Source of the DNA: Hymenobacter sp. BT559
GTDB lineage: Bacteria; Bacteroidota; Bacteroidia; Cytophagales; Hymenobacteraceae
Assembly: GCF_017571525.1 (NCBI RefSeq)
Contig: NZ_JAGETY010000009.1
Location: 174,487 to 238,486 of the forward strand
DNA: 64,000 bases
Reading direction: 5' to 3'
The notes beneath the pieces are model-generated. The model ran no database searches, was not told where the DNA came from, and saw nothing but the letters and a program-made list of their open reading frames with translations. The translations under genes were made by a program, and so were the position numbers. Positions 52,905-61,563 of the stretch are shown here, piece after piece (the stretch's first letter is position 1; each line of letters begins with the position of its first letter).

Positions 52905-53519
52905 ATGACCTGCCTGCTGCTCATCGATTTTCAGCTCGACTTCTTGCCCGGCGGCTCGCTGGCCGTAGCTGAAGGCGATACCATCTTACCGCTGCTCAAC
53001 GACTTGCAATCGCGCTTCGACCTGGTAGTAGCTACCCAGGACTGGCACCCGGCTGGGCACCGCAGCTTCGCCAGCACCCACCCCGGCCAGGAGCTGTTCT
53101 CAGAAATTGAGTGGCAGGGCTTGCCGCAGCGCCTCTGGCCCGACCACTGTGTGCAGGGCTCGCCCGGCGCGCAGCTGCACCCTAGCCTCAGCCTCGCCCG
53201 TGTAGAAGCTATCTTCCGCAAGGGCACTGACCCTGAATTGGATAGCTACAGCGCGTTTTTTGACAACGGGCACCGCCGCGCTACCGGCCTCACGGGTTAC
53301 TTGCGGGCGCGGGGCATCACGCAAGTGTATGTGGCGGGGCTAGCCACCGATTACTGCGTGTACTTCTCGGCTAAGGACGCGCGCAGCGAGGGCTTTGAGG
53401 TGGCTGTCATTGAAGACGCCAGCCGGGGCATTTCGGCCGAAAGCATCGCCGCCGCCAAGGCCGACCTGCTGGCGCAGGGCGTGTGCTTTGTACAGGCTAG
53501 CGAGGTGCTGGCGAGCTAG
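52905..53519 (+). CDS. pncA: Nicotinamidase
   Basis: 204 residues. Cysteine hydrolase fold with catalytic Asp in LLIDFQLDF, Lys in IFRKGTDPELDSYS, Cys in GLATDYCVYFSA, and metal ligands in DWHPAGHRSFA (Asp, His, His). Converts nicotinamide to nicotinate for NAD salvage. The ATG at 52905 starts right at the catalytic strand as usual; the upstream frame runs into the repeat. Ends at a large bidirectional terminator. Confidence 0.94.
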   Translation: MTCLLLIDFQLDFLPGGSLAVAEGDTILPLLNDLQSRFDLVVATQDWHPAGHRSFASTHPGQELFSEIEWQGLPQRLWPDHCVQGSPGAQLHPSLSLARVEAIFRKGTDPELDSYSAFFDNGHRRATGLTGYLRARGITQVYVAGLATDYCVYFSAKDARSEGFEVAVIEDASRGISAESIAAAKADLLAQGVCFVQASEVLAS

Positions 53520-53521
53520 GC

Positions 53522-53592
53522 CGACACGAAACGAAAAAAGACCGTCCTGCTTCGCTTGTCGAAGCAGGACGGTCTTTTTTCGTTTCGTGTCG
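53522..53592. terminator. Bidirectional terminator, 33-bp perfect stem
   Basis: Arms 53522-53554 and 53560-53592 pair perfectly (GACCGTCCTGCTTCG inside A6/T6 tracts) with a 5-nt loop, between convergent pncA and the GH43 gene. Confidence 0.92.
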
Positions 53593-53593
53593 A

Positions 53594-54706
53594 TTACGGA
53601 TTAATCGTGACGATGCTGCCGTCGGGGTTGCGCTTCAGCTCGGTCACTTTCACGTTGCGCAGCCAGGTTTTGCCGCTGAGTTGGGTGTCGTGGTAGAAGA
53701 TGTACCACTTGCCCTTAAACTCGACGATGGAGTGGTGGGTGGTCCAGCCCTGCACGGGGTTCATAATCACGCCCTTGTAGGTAAAGGGGCCCGTGGGCGA
53801 GTTGCTCACGGCGTATACCAGCAGGTGGGTGTCGCCGGTCGAGTACGAGAAGTAGTACTTGCCCTGGTACTTGTGCAGCCAGCCGCCCTCAAAGAAGCGC
53901 CGCTTGGTATCGCTGGCCAGCAAGGGCTTGCCGGCTTCGTCCACGAGTTTGATTTCCTGCACCGGGCCGGCAAAGTGCTTCATGTCGGCGCTGAGCTGGG
54001 CCACGCGCGGGCCAATGGCGGGCTCGTTGCCATCGGGCTTTTTCTCGGGGGCATTGGCGTCGTACTTCCCGGTTTGCCAGCGCTGAAGCTGGCCGCCCCA
54101 GAGGCCGCCAAAGTACATGTACGCCTTGCCGTCAGTATCAGTAAATACGGCCGGGTCAATGCTATAGCTACCCGCAATGGGCGTAGCATCGGCCTTGAAC
54201 GGGCCAGTGGGCGACGAGCTGGTGGCCACGCCCATGCGGAATACGTCCTGCTTATCCTTTACCGGAAAATACAGGTAGTAAGTGCCGTTTTTAAACGCTG
54301 CGTCGGGCGCCCACAGCTGGCGGCCGGCCCACGGAATGTCTTTGAGGTCGAGGGCCACGCCGTGGTCGGTGACCTTGCCGCCGATGCTATCCATCGACAA
54401 GATGTGGTAGTCGCGCATGGCGAAGTGGTCGCCTTTGTCGTTTTCCGGAATGCCCGCCTCGATGTCGTGCGAGGGGTAGATGTAAATCTTGCCGTTGAAG
54501 ACGTGTGCCGAGGGGTCGGCAGTGTAAATGCTGCTGAGGAGCGGCTGGGTCAGGTACTTGGGCTTGCCGCCGGTAGTGTGGGCCGGGGCGGTGGCACCGG
54601 CGGCCGGCTGGTCGGCGGTTTGGGTGGGCTGGCTTTGGCAGGCAGCCAGGGCTAGCGGGGCGGCCAGCAGCAAGGCCGCCCGGTGAGAAGCGAGGGTACG
54701 CAGCAT
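53594..54706 (-). CDS. GH43 family lipoprotein, distant from the main glycan locus
   Basis: 370 residues. Lipoprotein signal (LAAPLALAACQSQP), then a GH43 propeller: YTADPSAHVF (catalytic base Asp), LWAPDAAFKNGTYYLYFP, SYSIDPAVF and RFFEGGWLHKYQGKYYFSY (acid Glu). The IPENDKGDHFAMRDYHI block is typical of a GH43 subgroup annotated as xylosidase/arabinofuranosidase. It lies 18 kb from the other GH43 genes with no transporter near, so it may serve a separate task. The start is the ATG at 54706, not the TTG two codons upstream. Confidence 0.9.
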   Translation of the reverse strand: MLRTLASHRAALLLAAPLALAACQSQPTQTADQPAAGATAPAHTTGGKPKYLTQPLLSSIYTADPSAHVFNGKIYIYPSHDIEAGIPENDKGDHFAMRDYHILSMDSIGGKVTDHGVALDLKDIPWAGRQLWAPDAAFKNGTYYLYFPVKDKQDVFRMGVATSSSPTGPFKADATPIAGSYSIDPAVFTDTDGKAYMYFGGLWGGQLQRWQTGKYDANAPEKKPDGNEPAIGPRVAQLSADMKHFAGPVQEIKLVDEAGKPLLASDTKRRFFEGGWLHKYQGKYYFSYSTGDTHLLVYAVSNSPTGPFTYKGVIMNPVQGWTTHHSIVEFKGKWYIFYHDTQLSGKTWLRNVKVTELKRNPDGSIVTINP

Positions 54707-54859
54707 CTTCAAAAGAGATGATTAAGTGGTGGAGGCGCAAGCTAGCGCGCAGTTTTTTGCGTCAACTATCGGTTTCGTTTGGATAGGGCGCGGGCCAGCT
54801 GGTGCGCTTCCCAGGCGGTGCCCAAGAAGCCTCCCTTGCTTTTCTCACACAGCCAATCC

Positions 54860-55603
54860 CTAGCCATTCATCTGCTTAAAGCGGGCATCAATATCAGCCC
54901 GCGAGCCCTGGCGAATGCTTTCTGAGGTGCCGTAGCCCACCTCTTCCTCGCCGGCGGCCAGGCGCGCCACAATGCTGTCGGCAAAGTCATCGACGGGCAC
55001 GGCCCAGGTATGCAGGCCCGGGCCCCCGAGGTCGGTGTTGACGCCGGGCGGCACGATTTCGAGCACGCGCACTCCCGTATCGGCCAGCTGGCGGCGCAGC
55101 GATAGGGTAAACGAGTGCAGCGCCGCCTTGGTGGCGCTGTAGATGGGCGCGGCGGCCATTGGGGCAAACGCCAGCCCCGACGACACGTTGATAATGACGG
55201 GCTCGCGCTGCTGGCGCAGGTGGGGCAGCAGCAGGGCCGCCAGGTGAATGGGGGCCTCCAGGTTGATGGCGATTTCCTGGCGCTGCTGCTCCCAGGCGGC
55301 TAGGTCGGCGGGCAGGTCGGCCAGCTGGAAGCGGTTTTGAATGCCGGCGTTATTAACGAGCACGTTCAAGGCCGGAAAGTCGGCTACCACGCGGCTGGCA
55401 AGCTCGGCGCGGCTGGCGGCCTGGGCCAGGTCGCACTCGTAGAAGTGCAGACCGGGTACCCGTTGCCGGGCTTCCTGCAGCTTGTCGGCCCGCCGCCCGC
55501 AGATGATAACCTGGCTGCCCGCCTGGGCAAAGCGCTGGGCCAGCGCCAGCCCAATGCCGGTGGCGCCGCCCGTGAGCAAAATGGTGTTATTCGAGAGATT
55601 CAT
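54860..55603 (-). CDS. Short-chain dehydrogenase/reductase
   Basis: 247 residues. Rossmann motif TGGATGIG (residues 11-18), NNAG, catalytic Ser in INVSSGLAFAPM, and YSATK (Tyr and Lys). Similar in outline to DltE-type SDRs (EIVPPGVNTDL). NADP preference is suggested by ICGRRADKL after the second strand. Substrate unknown. The ATG at 55603 gives MNLSNNTILLTGG; the gap to the divergent GNAT gene is 74 bp. Confidence 0.92.
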   Translation of the reverse strand: MNLSNNTILLTGGATGIGLALAQRFAQAGSQVIICGRRADKLQEARQRVPGLHFYECDLAQAASRAELASRVVADFPALNVLVNNAGIQNRFQLADLPADLAAWEQQRQEIAINLEAPIHLAALLLPHLRQQREPVIINVSSGLAFAPMAAAPIYSATKAALHSFTLSLRRQLADTGVRVLEIVPPGVNTDLGGPGLHTWAVPVDDFADSIVARLAAGEEEVGYGTSESIRQGSRADIDARFKQMNG

Positions 55604-55665
55604 GACAAGAAAAATGAGACGGGAAAGCCTACGCAAAACCGGCCCGGCCGGCTAGGCCCGTCGGC

Positions 55666-55673
55666 TACCTTTG
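55666..55673 (+). promoter_or_regulatory. TAnnTTTG -7 element 4 nt before the GNAT gene
   Basis: TACCTTTG matches the consensus and is followed by only CGGC before the GTG start at 55678. Confidence 0.5.
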
Positions 55674-55677
55674 CGGC

Positions 55678-56208
55678 GTGGAAACTCCCGCTCCTACTTT
55701 CAGCCCAGCTACGGCGGCCGACGCGCCGGCCCTGGCCGACCTCATCAACCGCGCCTACCGCAGCGAGGCCAGCCAGGCCGGCTGGACCACCGAGGGCCAC
55801 CTGCTCGACGGCCCGCGCGTTGACGAAGAAACCCTGCGCACGATGCTGGCCGCGCCCGCCGCGGTGCTGCTCAAAGCCGAACTAAGCGGCCAGCTAGCCG
55901 GGTGCGTGTATCTTGAGAACCAAGGCAAGTATCTTTACCTCAGTATGCTGGCCGTGGCTCCCGAGGCCCAGGCCCACGGCCTGGGCCGCCAGCTGCTAGG
56001 GGCCGCCGAAGCCCACGCCCGCCAGCTAGGCTGCGCCAGCATCCAAATGAGCGTGCTGGAGCTGCGCCCCGAGCTGCTGGCCTGGTACGAGCGCCAGGGC
56101 TACCGCCGCACCGGTGCCAGCGAGCCCTTTCCGGCTACCACACGCTTTGGGCGGCCGCGCCAGCCACTCACCTTGCTAGCGCTTGAAAAAGCAATTGCTA
56201 ATGGTTAA
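55678..56208 (+). CDS. GNAT family N-acetyltransferase
   Basis: 176 residues. GNAT fold with the acetyl-CoA pyrophosphate loop in LAVAPEAQAHGLGRQLL (Q/RxxGxG/A) near residues 91-107, and the C-terminal ELRPELLAWYERQGYRRTG. The start is GTG at 55678, 4 nt after a -7 promoter element; no nearer ATG keeps the first strand. Substrate unknown; convergent with the thioredoxin-like gene, 4 bp between the stops. Confidence 0.88.
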   Translation: METPAPTFSPATAADAPALADLINRAYRSEASQAGWTTEGHLLDGPRVDEETLRTMLAAPAAVLLKAELSGQLAGCVYLENQGKYLYLSMLAVAPEAQAHGLGRQLLGAAEAHARQLGCASIQMSVLELRPELLAWYERQGYRRTGASEPFPATTRFGRPRQPLTLLALEKAIANG

Positions 56209-56212
56209 CTGC

Positions 56213-56833
56213 TTAATCGAGCTGCTGCACCAGGGCTAGTAGCTCGCGCTGGGTGGCCTGGGTGTGGTCGTGGGCATACCAGGCGTGCAGTTCGCGGATA
56301 AAGTCGTCGTGCGCCATGCCTTCGGCTTTCAGCCTGAGGATGAGCGCCTGGGCTTCGGCGGGGCGCGGCCCCCAGTGCGTTACCTCGGTGAGGGTATCGG
56401 CACGCAGCAGCACCAGCTTGGGAATGGAGCGGCTGCCGTTGGTGAGGTACTGGTCGGTGAGGTCGAGGTTATCGTCGCGCAGCACGTAGGCGGTGCGCAG
56501 GTGGCCGGCACTGGCCTGGGCGAGGGCTTCCATTACGGGCACCGTTTGGGCGGCATCACCACACCAGCCTTCAGTGATTATCAGCCCGATGTAGTGGCCC
56601 TGTAGGCTGGATACGGCGGCAGCCAGCTCGGGCTGCAGCTTCACCGTTTTGTCGAGGCGGGTCATGCGCTGCTCGTTGAGCTTGGCGTAGGCTAGCAATT
56701 CTTCCGACTGCTGCGGGCCGGTGGTTTTGCCCTGGGCCAGCAAGTTGTCAATCAGCTGGCGGTAAGCGTGGTATGAATAGGCTGCAGCCAGGCGCTCGGC
56801 ACTGATAACCGGCGTGGAAGTAGTAGGAAGCAT
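56213..56833 (-). CDS. Thioredoxin-fold protein with WCGDAAQ motif
   Basis: 206 residues. The thioredoxin fold is indicated by GLIITEGWCGDAAQTVPVME (near residues 83-102) and the cis-Pro region SIPKLVLLRADTL. The active site has a single Cys (WCGDAA rather than WCxxC), a form seen in a Bacteroidetes/Firmicutes subfamily; it could form mixed disulfides or be a non-redox member. No signal peptide, so cytosolic. Confidence 0.85.
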   Translation of the reverse strand: MLPTTSTPVISAERLAAAYSYHAYRQLIDNLLAQGKTTGPQQSEELLAYAKLNEQRMTRLDKTVKLQPELAAAVSSLQGHYIGLIITEGWCGDAAQTVPVMEALAQASAGHLRTAYVLRDDNLDLTDQYLTNGSRSIPKLVLLRADTLTEVTHWGPRPAEAQALILRLKAEGMAHDDFIRELHAWYAHDHTQATQRELLALVQQLD

Positions 56834-56911
56834 AGTATGTAAGGGAGAATACCGCTACAACAGCCGAGCGCCTCAAATGGCTGCATCCCGGCGTTAAACT
56901 GAACATTTTTC

Positions 56912-56919
56912 TAGCTTTG
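56912..56919 (+). promoter_or_regulatory. TAnnTTTG -7 element 4 nt before small lipoprotein gene
   Basis: TAGCTTTG matches the consensus; CTGC separates it from the ATG at 56924. Confidence 0.5.
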
Positions 56920-56923
56920 CTGC

Positions 56924-57271
56924 ATGCTCAACAGATTCTTCCCCGCCGCGCTGCTGGCCGGACTGGCCGCTTGCCAATCGGCTAGCGCACCCGCTACTAC
57001 TGCCCCGGCGGCGGCCCAACCCAGCGAAATCTCCATGCCCCCGGCCACCTCTGCTTCTACGCCCGAAGCCGCCCGCGCGGCCGTGGCGCGCTACCTCCAA
57101 AACCAGCCCAATGCCGCGCTCTACGTGCCCGACTCGGCCAGCATCATCGATGTAGACGCCCACTGGCAGGTGCTGGTGCCGCGCACCGATTGGGCCAAGC
57201 GCATGCCCAATAAGGCGGCCTTCGAGGTCGATAAGGCCACCGGTCAGGTCGTAACGCGCCCGGTAAAGTAA
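56924..57271 (+). CDS. Small lipoprotein, unknown function
   Basis: 115 residues with a lipobox (LAGLAACQSA), an Ala/Pro/Ser-rich linker to about residue 45, then a compact domain (AARAAVARYLQNQPNAALYV, DVDAHWQVLVPRTDWAKRMP, FEVDKATGQVVTRPVK) resembling PepSY/YkoI-like folds. A periplasmic inhibitory or binding role is conceivable. Starts 4 nt after a -7 element, so probably leaderless. Confidence 0.7.
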   Translation: MLNRFFPAALLAGLAACQSASAPATTAPAAAQPSEISMPPATSASTPEAARAAVARYLQNQPNAALYVPDSASIIDVDAHWQVLVPRTDWAKRMPNKAAFEVDKATGQVVTRPVK

Positions 57272-57339
57272 GCGAGCCACGCTAGGGCCCTGGCCCCGGT
57301 CAGTCGGCTTATTATATTGCCTCTTTGCCCTAGTAAAGG

Positions 57340-60300
57340 CTATTTCACTACTTCCAGCCAGCCTTTTACGTGGCGGCCATCCGGGTACGTGAGCAGGTAG
57401 TAGTACATGCCAGCGGGGTGGCCGGTGGCGTCCCAGTCGTTGTGATACACGGCCGTTTCGTACACGCGCTGGCCCCAGCGGGTGAAGAGCTGGAGCTGCG
57501 GCGCGCAGCTCGGCGGCAGCTCAAAATACTGGTTTTGCTTGTCGCCGTTGGGGGTAATGATATTGGGAATAGCCTGGTTTATCACCTCAATGGAGGCTAG
57601 CGGAGCGGTGGTTTCGCACTGGGTATTGAGGTAGCGCAGGCGCACGCGCGGTTGGTAATGGCCGGCCTGCTGGTAGGTGTGCTGCACCACGGCCCCCGTG
57701 GCGGTGGGGCTACCATCACCAAAATCCCAGGTGGTGGCCGCGTTGCCGCCCGCATCAGTAAAGCGCACGATAAGCGGCACCTGTCGGTCTTCGGCGCAGG
57801 CTAGCGGCACCCAGGAGGGCCGGAGGCTGGGCATTGGCACCACAGCTACGCGGCGCGTGGTGGTGGCCGTGCAGCCACCGCTCGCCACGGTGTAGCTGAG
57901 CGCCGCTGTGCCCGCAAAGCCTACCGGCGGCGTAAAGAAAAAGCCGGCTGTGGTGTTGCCGCTCACGCCCGGGCCCACCCAGGTGCCACCCATGGGGCTA
58001 GCCCCCTGCAGCCGAAAGGCCGCCGTGGTGCCGGGGCACAGCAGGGTATCGGCCGGGGCCACCGCTACCAGCGTCGAGATAACCGTGACGTACAAAAATT
58101 TCTGCGTGGGGCACGGGGTATTTATCCCGGCCGAGTAGACCAAGGTAGACGTGCCCACGCCCGCCAGGGCCGGCACAAAGTAGTAGTCGCCGCTGGTGCC
58201 CTGGGTCACGCCCCGGCCCGACCAGTAGCCGCCCGGCAGGCTAGCCGTGAGTGGGTAGCGGGTAGTAGTGGCCACGCACAGCGGGCTGGGCAACGGCGTG
58301 AGCACCAGATTGGCGGCGTCAATTACGGTAATGCGGCGCTCGTCGGTAGCGGCGCAGGAGTTGTCGGGCGCCGGGCGCGTGTAAGTGAGGCTGACGGTGC
58401 CAGCCAGGGCCGCCGTAGGCGTGAATACGAAGCCGGCTGCCACCGAGCCCGACACTCCCCGCCCACTCCAGGTGCCGCCCACCGGGTAGCCTACCAGGGC
58501 CACCGGCGAGTAGCCCACGCACACCGTTTGGTCGGCATCGGCATTGGCCCTGATTACCTGCACCTGCCGGGTGGCGGTGCCGGGGCAACCTATCGCATAG
58601 GTGTAGGTAATGGTGGTGCTGCCAGCGTATACAAGGTTGGGGTCAAATACCTGGTCGGTGCCATTGGCCGCCAGCACAACGCCCTGGCCGCTAAACGTGC
58701 CGCCGGCCGGCGTGCCCACCAGCGGCACCTGAGGCAGCAGTGCGTTATTGGTGGTGCAATACGTGCCCAGCAGCCCCGCCCCGATACTGACGGGCAGCGG
58801 CGCCACGGCCGTTACCTGGCGGGTAGCCGAGCTCACGCACTGGCCGGTGGTCACGGTGTAGGTGAGGGCGTAGGTACCGGGGCCGGGCGGCGTAAAAACG
58901 TACCCTAGCGCGGGGCTACCGCTAACGCTAGGGCCCGTCCACACGCCCCCGGCGGGGGTGCCCACTAGTGGCGAGGGCCCGTTGGTGCACACGGTTTGGG
59001 GCGGGCCTACATAAGCCAGGTCGGGCTGAAAATCGAGCACAAAGGCGGCGTTGTTGCAGGTGCCAGGGCTGCCCGAGCTGGATGTGTAGTAATTGGCCCC
59101 CATGGGGATGGGGAAGCCCTGGCCGGTAAAGCAGGCGCAGACGGCCTGGTACACCACGCCGCGCGGGTCGAAGCGTGAGGTGCCGCCATCGACGTGCTCG
59201 GTCTCATTGCCCCCGAAGAAGGTGCCATAGCTAAGCGTCGTCAGCCCCGCCGAGAACTGCGCTAGGTAGAAGTCGGCGCCATCGGTCTGCGACTGCACGG
59301 CGTAGGGCGTGGTGGGCAGGCCCGCGGTAGAGCCGCCCAGGTTGGCGAAGAGGTAGGACGAGCCGCTGCCGCTGGCATTATTGCGGCCGCCCCAGCCGCA
59401 CACGTACACTCGGTCGCAGCGGTCTACCAAGAAGGCGGTGGGCACGATATCCGTCACCAGGCGCCCACTGCCAAACACCGTGGCCAGCTGGGTGCGCGTC
59501 AGGTCAGCGTCGAGCTTATGAATAAACTGCCGCCCATTCGCACTCTTATATAGGCCGGCGGTGGTGGGGTAGTCGCCCAGCGTTTGGCCAAATAGATACA
59601 CCCCGCCATCGCCGCCAAGCTGCAAAAAAAAGGCTTGGTCGTAGGCGCTGGTGCCCAAGTAGGTAGTGCGCAGCAGGCTGGTGCCGCTAGCCGCAATGCG
59701 CGCCGCAAAGCCATCGACTCCACCCTTCGCGCCAGGATTGAGCGCGCCGGCAGTGGCGGGCAGGTCCGGGCTGAGCGTGCCGCCCGCCACGTACACGTCG
59801 CCGCTGCTAGGCTCCAGCTGCAGCGAGTAGGCCGCATCGGAGGCACTGCCGCCCAGGTAGCTGCCCCACAGCAGCGCCGTGAGGCCGGCGTTCAGCTTGC
59901 ACACTACCCCGTCGGAAGTGCCGCCGCGGTAGGTGTTCTGAAAGCCGCGGCCTAGCGGAAAATTGCGCGATGAGGTGCTGGAGGCGATATACACATTGTT
60001 GGCCGCATCCACCAGAATATCACCCCGAAACGGGTCGCCGTAGTTATGAGCCAGCTGCGGGGCCGCCGTATTTGGGTTGAGCGGCAGCAGGCCGTCGTTG
60101 TCCGAGCCGCCGAGGTAGGTGCTGGCTTGCAGGGCCGCGCCCGTGGCCGATAGCCGGCACACCACAATATCGGCGCCATTGACTTGGTAGAGAGTGCTTT
60201 GAAAAGCATCGCCAAAAGGGTCGGCGGCTGGCCCGCCACCAAAGGTGCGCTGCACCGCCCCGGCCGTGGTCGGAAAATCGGCCGAGCCAGTGCTGCCCAG

Positions 60301-61392
60301 CACCAGCAGCTCGCCCTGCGCATTGGTCACGAGGCTGTGCGGAAAATCGGCCTGGCTGCCGCCCAGGTAGGTGGCCCAGGCCCGCGCGGCCGGCCCCGAG
60401 CGGGTCACGTCGTACTTGATGAGCGCCATGTCGATGATGCCCGCAAACGTGGTTTGGTAGGCGCCCGGGCTAGCCGGGTAGCCCAGGCTGAAGGCGATGC
60501 CCCCCGAGTAGAGGTTGCCCGCCGCATCGTAAGTAGCCGTGAAGCCCCAGTTGTTGGCCACCGAGCCGGTGTAGGTGGCAAATACCACCGTGGGGTCGAT
60601 GGTCAGGGGCAGGGCCCGGTTATACTCGCCCAGCGCAAAGCGCACGGTGCCGCCCGCCCCCAGCTCGTAGCGGCAGGCCACCGGCCGGCGCGTGCCGGCC
60701 GCATCGAGCTGCCAGGCCTGCGGAGCCAGCTCGCGCACGGTGCCCACGCTGGTGGCCAGCACCAGGTTGCCGAGCGCATCGAGGCTGACCGTGGCACCGG
60801 GGTGGCGCAGCCCGATGGCCGCCGGGTCGGCCCCGGGCGCCACCGTAAAGTCATACTCCAGCTGCTGCTGGTCGTTTTCGTAGAAGCGCGCCCCCACCCC
60901 CGGCCACAGCTCCGGGTAGGCCAGCGTGCGGTAGCTGCGCACGTCGGCCGCCCAGTGCGCCGGGTCGCGGCCCTGCATAAAATTGCGGTGCTCGGCGGTG
61001 CGGCCGGCCGCTACCGGATGGGCGCCAGAGGCTGCGCCTACAAAGCGCAGGTCGAAGGCGTGGGCGCGCAGGGCGCCGCTGGGGGTAGCCGGCGTGGCGG
61101 CAGCCGCCTGGGGGCTAGCGGTACGGTGGCCAGTGGCACTGGCTTCGTGGTCGGCAGGATGGGCCAGCGCCCCGTCGGCCAGCAGCGCCAGGCGCAGGCC
61201 ATCGGCTTCGGCAAAGAGCTGGCCGCCGCCGGGCAGCGCGGCCCGGTAGCGCACCTGGGCCGGCCACTGGCCCTTGTTTTCAATAAACTCCAGGCTAGGC
61301 TGGGCGGCGGGCACGCTAGCCGGGTACGCCGGCAGCCGGGCTAGCCCACCCTGAAAGAATAGGCAAAGCAGTAGGGTAAAAGGTATTCGCAT
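57340..61392 (-). CDS. Giant secreted protein with type IX sorting (gliding-motility C-terminal) domain
   Basis: 1350 residues. Signal peptide, then the IENKGQWPAQVRYRA domain (DUF7948-like), SBBP-type beta-propeller repeats (YLGGSQADFPHSLV, YLGGSDNDG, YLGGSASDAAYSLQLEP, YLGTSAYDQAFFLQL), a tandem of Ig-like repeats each with a GGxWxGxGVSG motif (about 790-1190), a PKD domain (TWDFGDGSPTATG), and the C-terminal NIITPNGDKQNQYFELPP ... GWLEVVK domain that targets proteins to the type IX secretion system. Probably an adhesin or surface scaffold. Promoter TATATTTG at 61426-61433. This indicates that the host has a type IX secretion system. Confidence 0.93.
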   Translation of the reverse strand: MRIPFTLLLCLFFQGGLARLPAYPASVPAAQPSLEFIENKGQWPAQVRYRAALPGGGQLFAEADGLRLALLADGALAHPADHEASATGHRTASPQAAAATPATPSGALRAHAFDLRFVGAASGAHPVAAGRTAEHRNFMQGRDPAHWAADVRSYRTLAYPELWPGVGARFYENDQQQLEYDFTVAPGADPAAIGLRHPGATVSLDALGNLVLATSVGTVRELAPQAWQLDAAGTRRPVACRYELGAGGTVRFALGEYNRALPLTIDPTVVFATYTGSVANNWGFTATYDAAGNLYSGGIAFSLGYPASPGAYQTTFAGIIDMALIKYDVTRSGPAARAWATYLGGSQADFPHSLVTNAQGELLVLGSTGSADFPTTAGAVQRTFGGGPAADPFGDAFQSTLYQVNGADIVVCRLSATGAALQASTYLGGSDNDGLLPLNPNTAAPQLAHNYGDPFRGDILVDAANNVYIASSTSSRNFPLGRGFQNTYRGGTSDGVVCKLNAGLTALLWGSYLGGSASDAAYSLQLEPSSGDVYVAGGTLSPDLPATAGALNPGAKGGVDGFAARIAASGTSLLRTTYLGTSAYDQAFFLQLGGDGGVYLFGQTLGDYPTTAGLYKSANGRQFIHKLDADLTRTQLATVFGSGRLVTDIVPTAFLVDRCDRVYVCGWGGRNNASGSGSSYLFANLGGSTAGLPTTPYAVQSQTDGADFYLAQFSAGLTTLSYGTFFGGNETEHVDGGTSRFDPRGVVYQAVCACFTGQGFPIPMGANYYTSSSGSPGTCNNAAFVLDFQPDLAYVGPPQTVCTNGPSPLVGTPAGGVWTGPSVSGSPALGYVFTPPGPGTYALTYTVTTGQCVSSATRQVTAVAPLPVSIGAGLLGTYCTTNNALLPQVPLVGTPAGGTFSGQGVVLAANGTDQVFDPNLVYAGSTTITYTYAIGCPGTATRQVQVIRANADADQTVCVGYSPVALVGYPVGGTWSGRGVSGSVAAGFVFTPTAALAGTVSLTYTRPAPDNSCAATDERRITVIDAANLVLTPLPSPLCVATTTRYPLTASLPGGYWSGRGVTQGTSGDYYFVPALAGVGTSTLVYSAGINTPCPTQKFLYVTVISTLVAVAPADTLLCPGTTAAFRLQGASPMGGTWVGPGVSGNTTAGFFFTPPVGFAGTAALSYTVASGGCTATTTRRVAVVPMPSLRPSWVPLACAEDRQVPLIVRFTDAGGNAATTWDFGDGSPTATGAVVQHTYQQAGHYQPRVRLRYLNTQCETTAPLASIEVINQAIPNIITPNGDKQNQYFELPPSCAPQLQLFTRWGQRVYETAVYHNDWDATGHPAGMYYYLLTYPDGRHVKGWLEVVK

Positions 61393-61425
61393 CTATTTTT
61401 TGCAGAAAAGGCATAAGAGGACCTT

Positions 61426-61433
61426 CAAATATA
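61426..61433 (-). promoter_or_regulatory. TAnnTTTG -7 element of the giant type IX protein gene
   Basis: TATATTTG on the minus strand, 33 nt upstream of the ATG at 61392. Confidence 0.5.
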
Positions 61434-61563
61434 CCAGCGCAACCAGCCCTACTTCATCAGGGCTCCATTTGCAACGGCATTTTTTCGACGGCGCACCCAG
61501 CCCTGGCGGGCGCTTTTGCGTATGCCTGAGCTCCTTCCTTTTCCTCACTATTGCCCGTTATTT

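Noticed and set aside
53681..54655. 324-residue plus-strand reading frame
   Set aside because: Lies fully antisense to a GH43 lipoprotein gene with all catalytic motifs; Val/Gly-rich composition typical of antisense frames.
60184..61344. 386-residue plus-strand reading frame
   Set aside because: Antisense to the giant type IX-sorted protein; Arg/Gly/Ala-rich with no recognisable fold.
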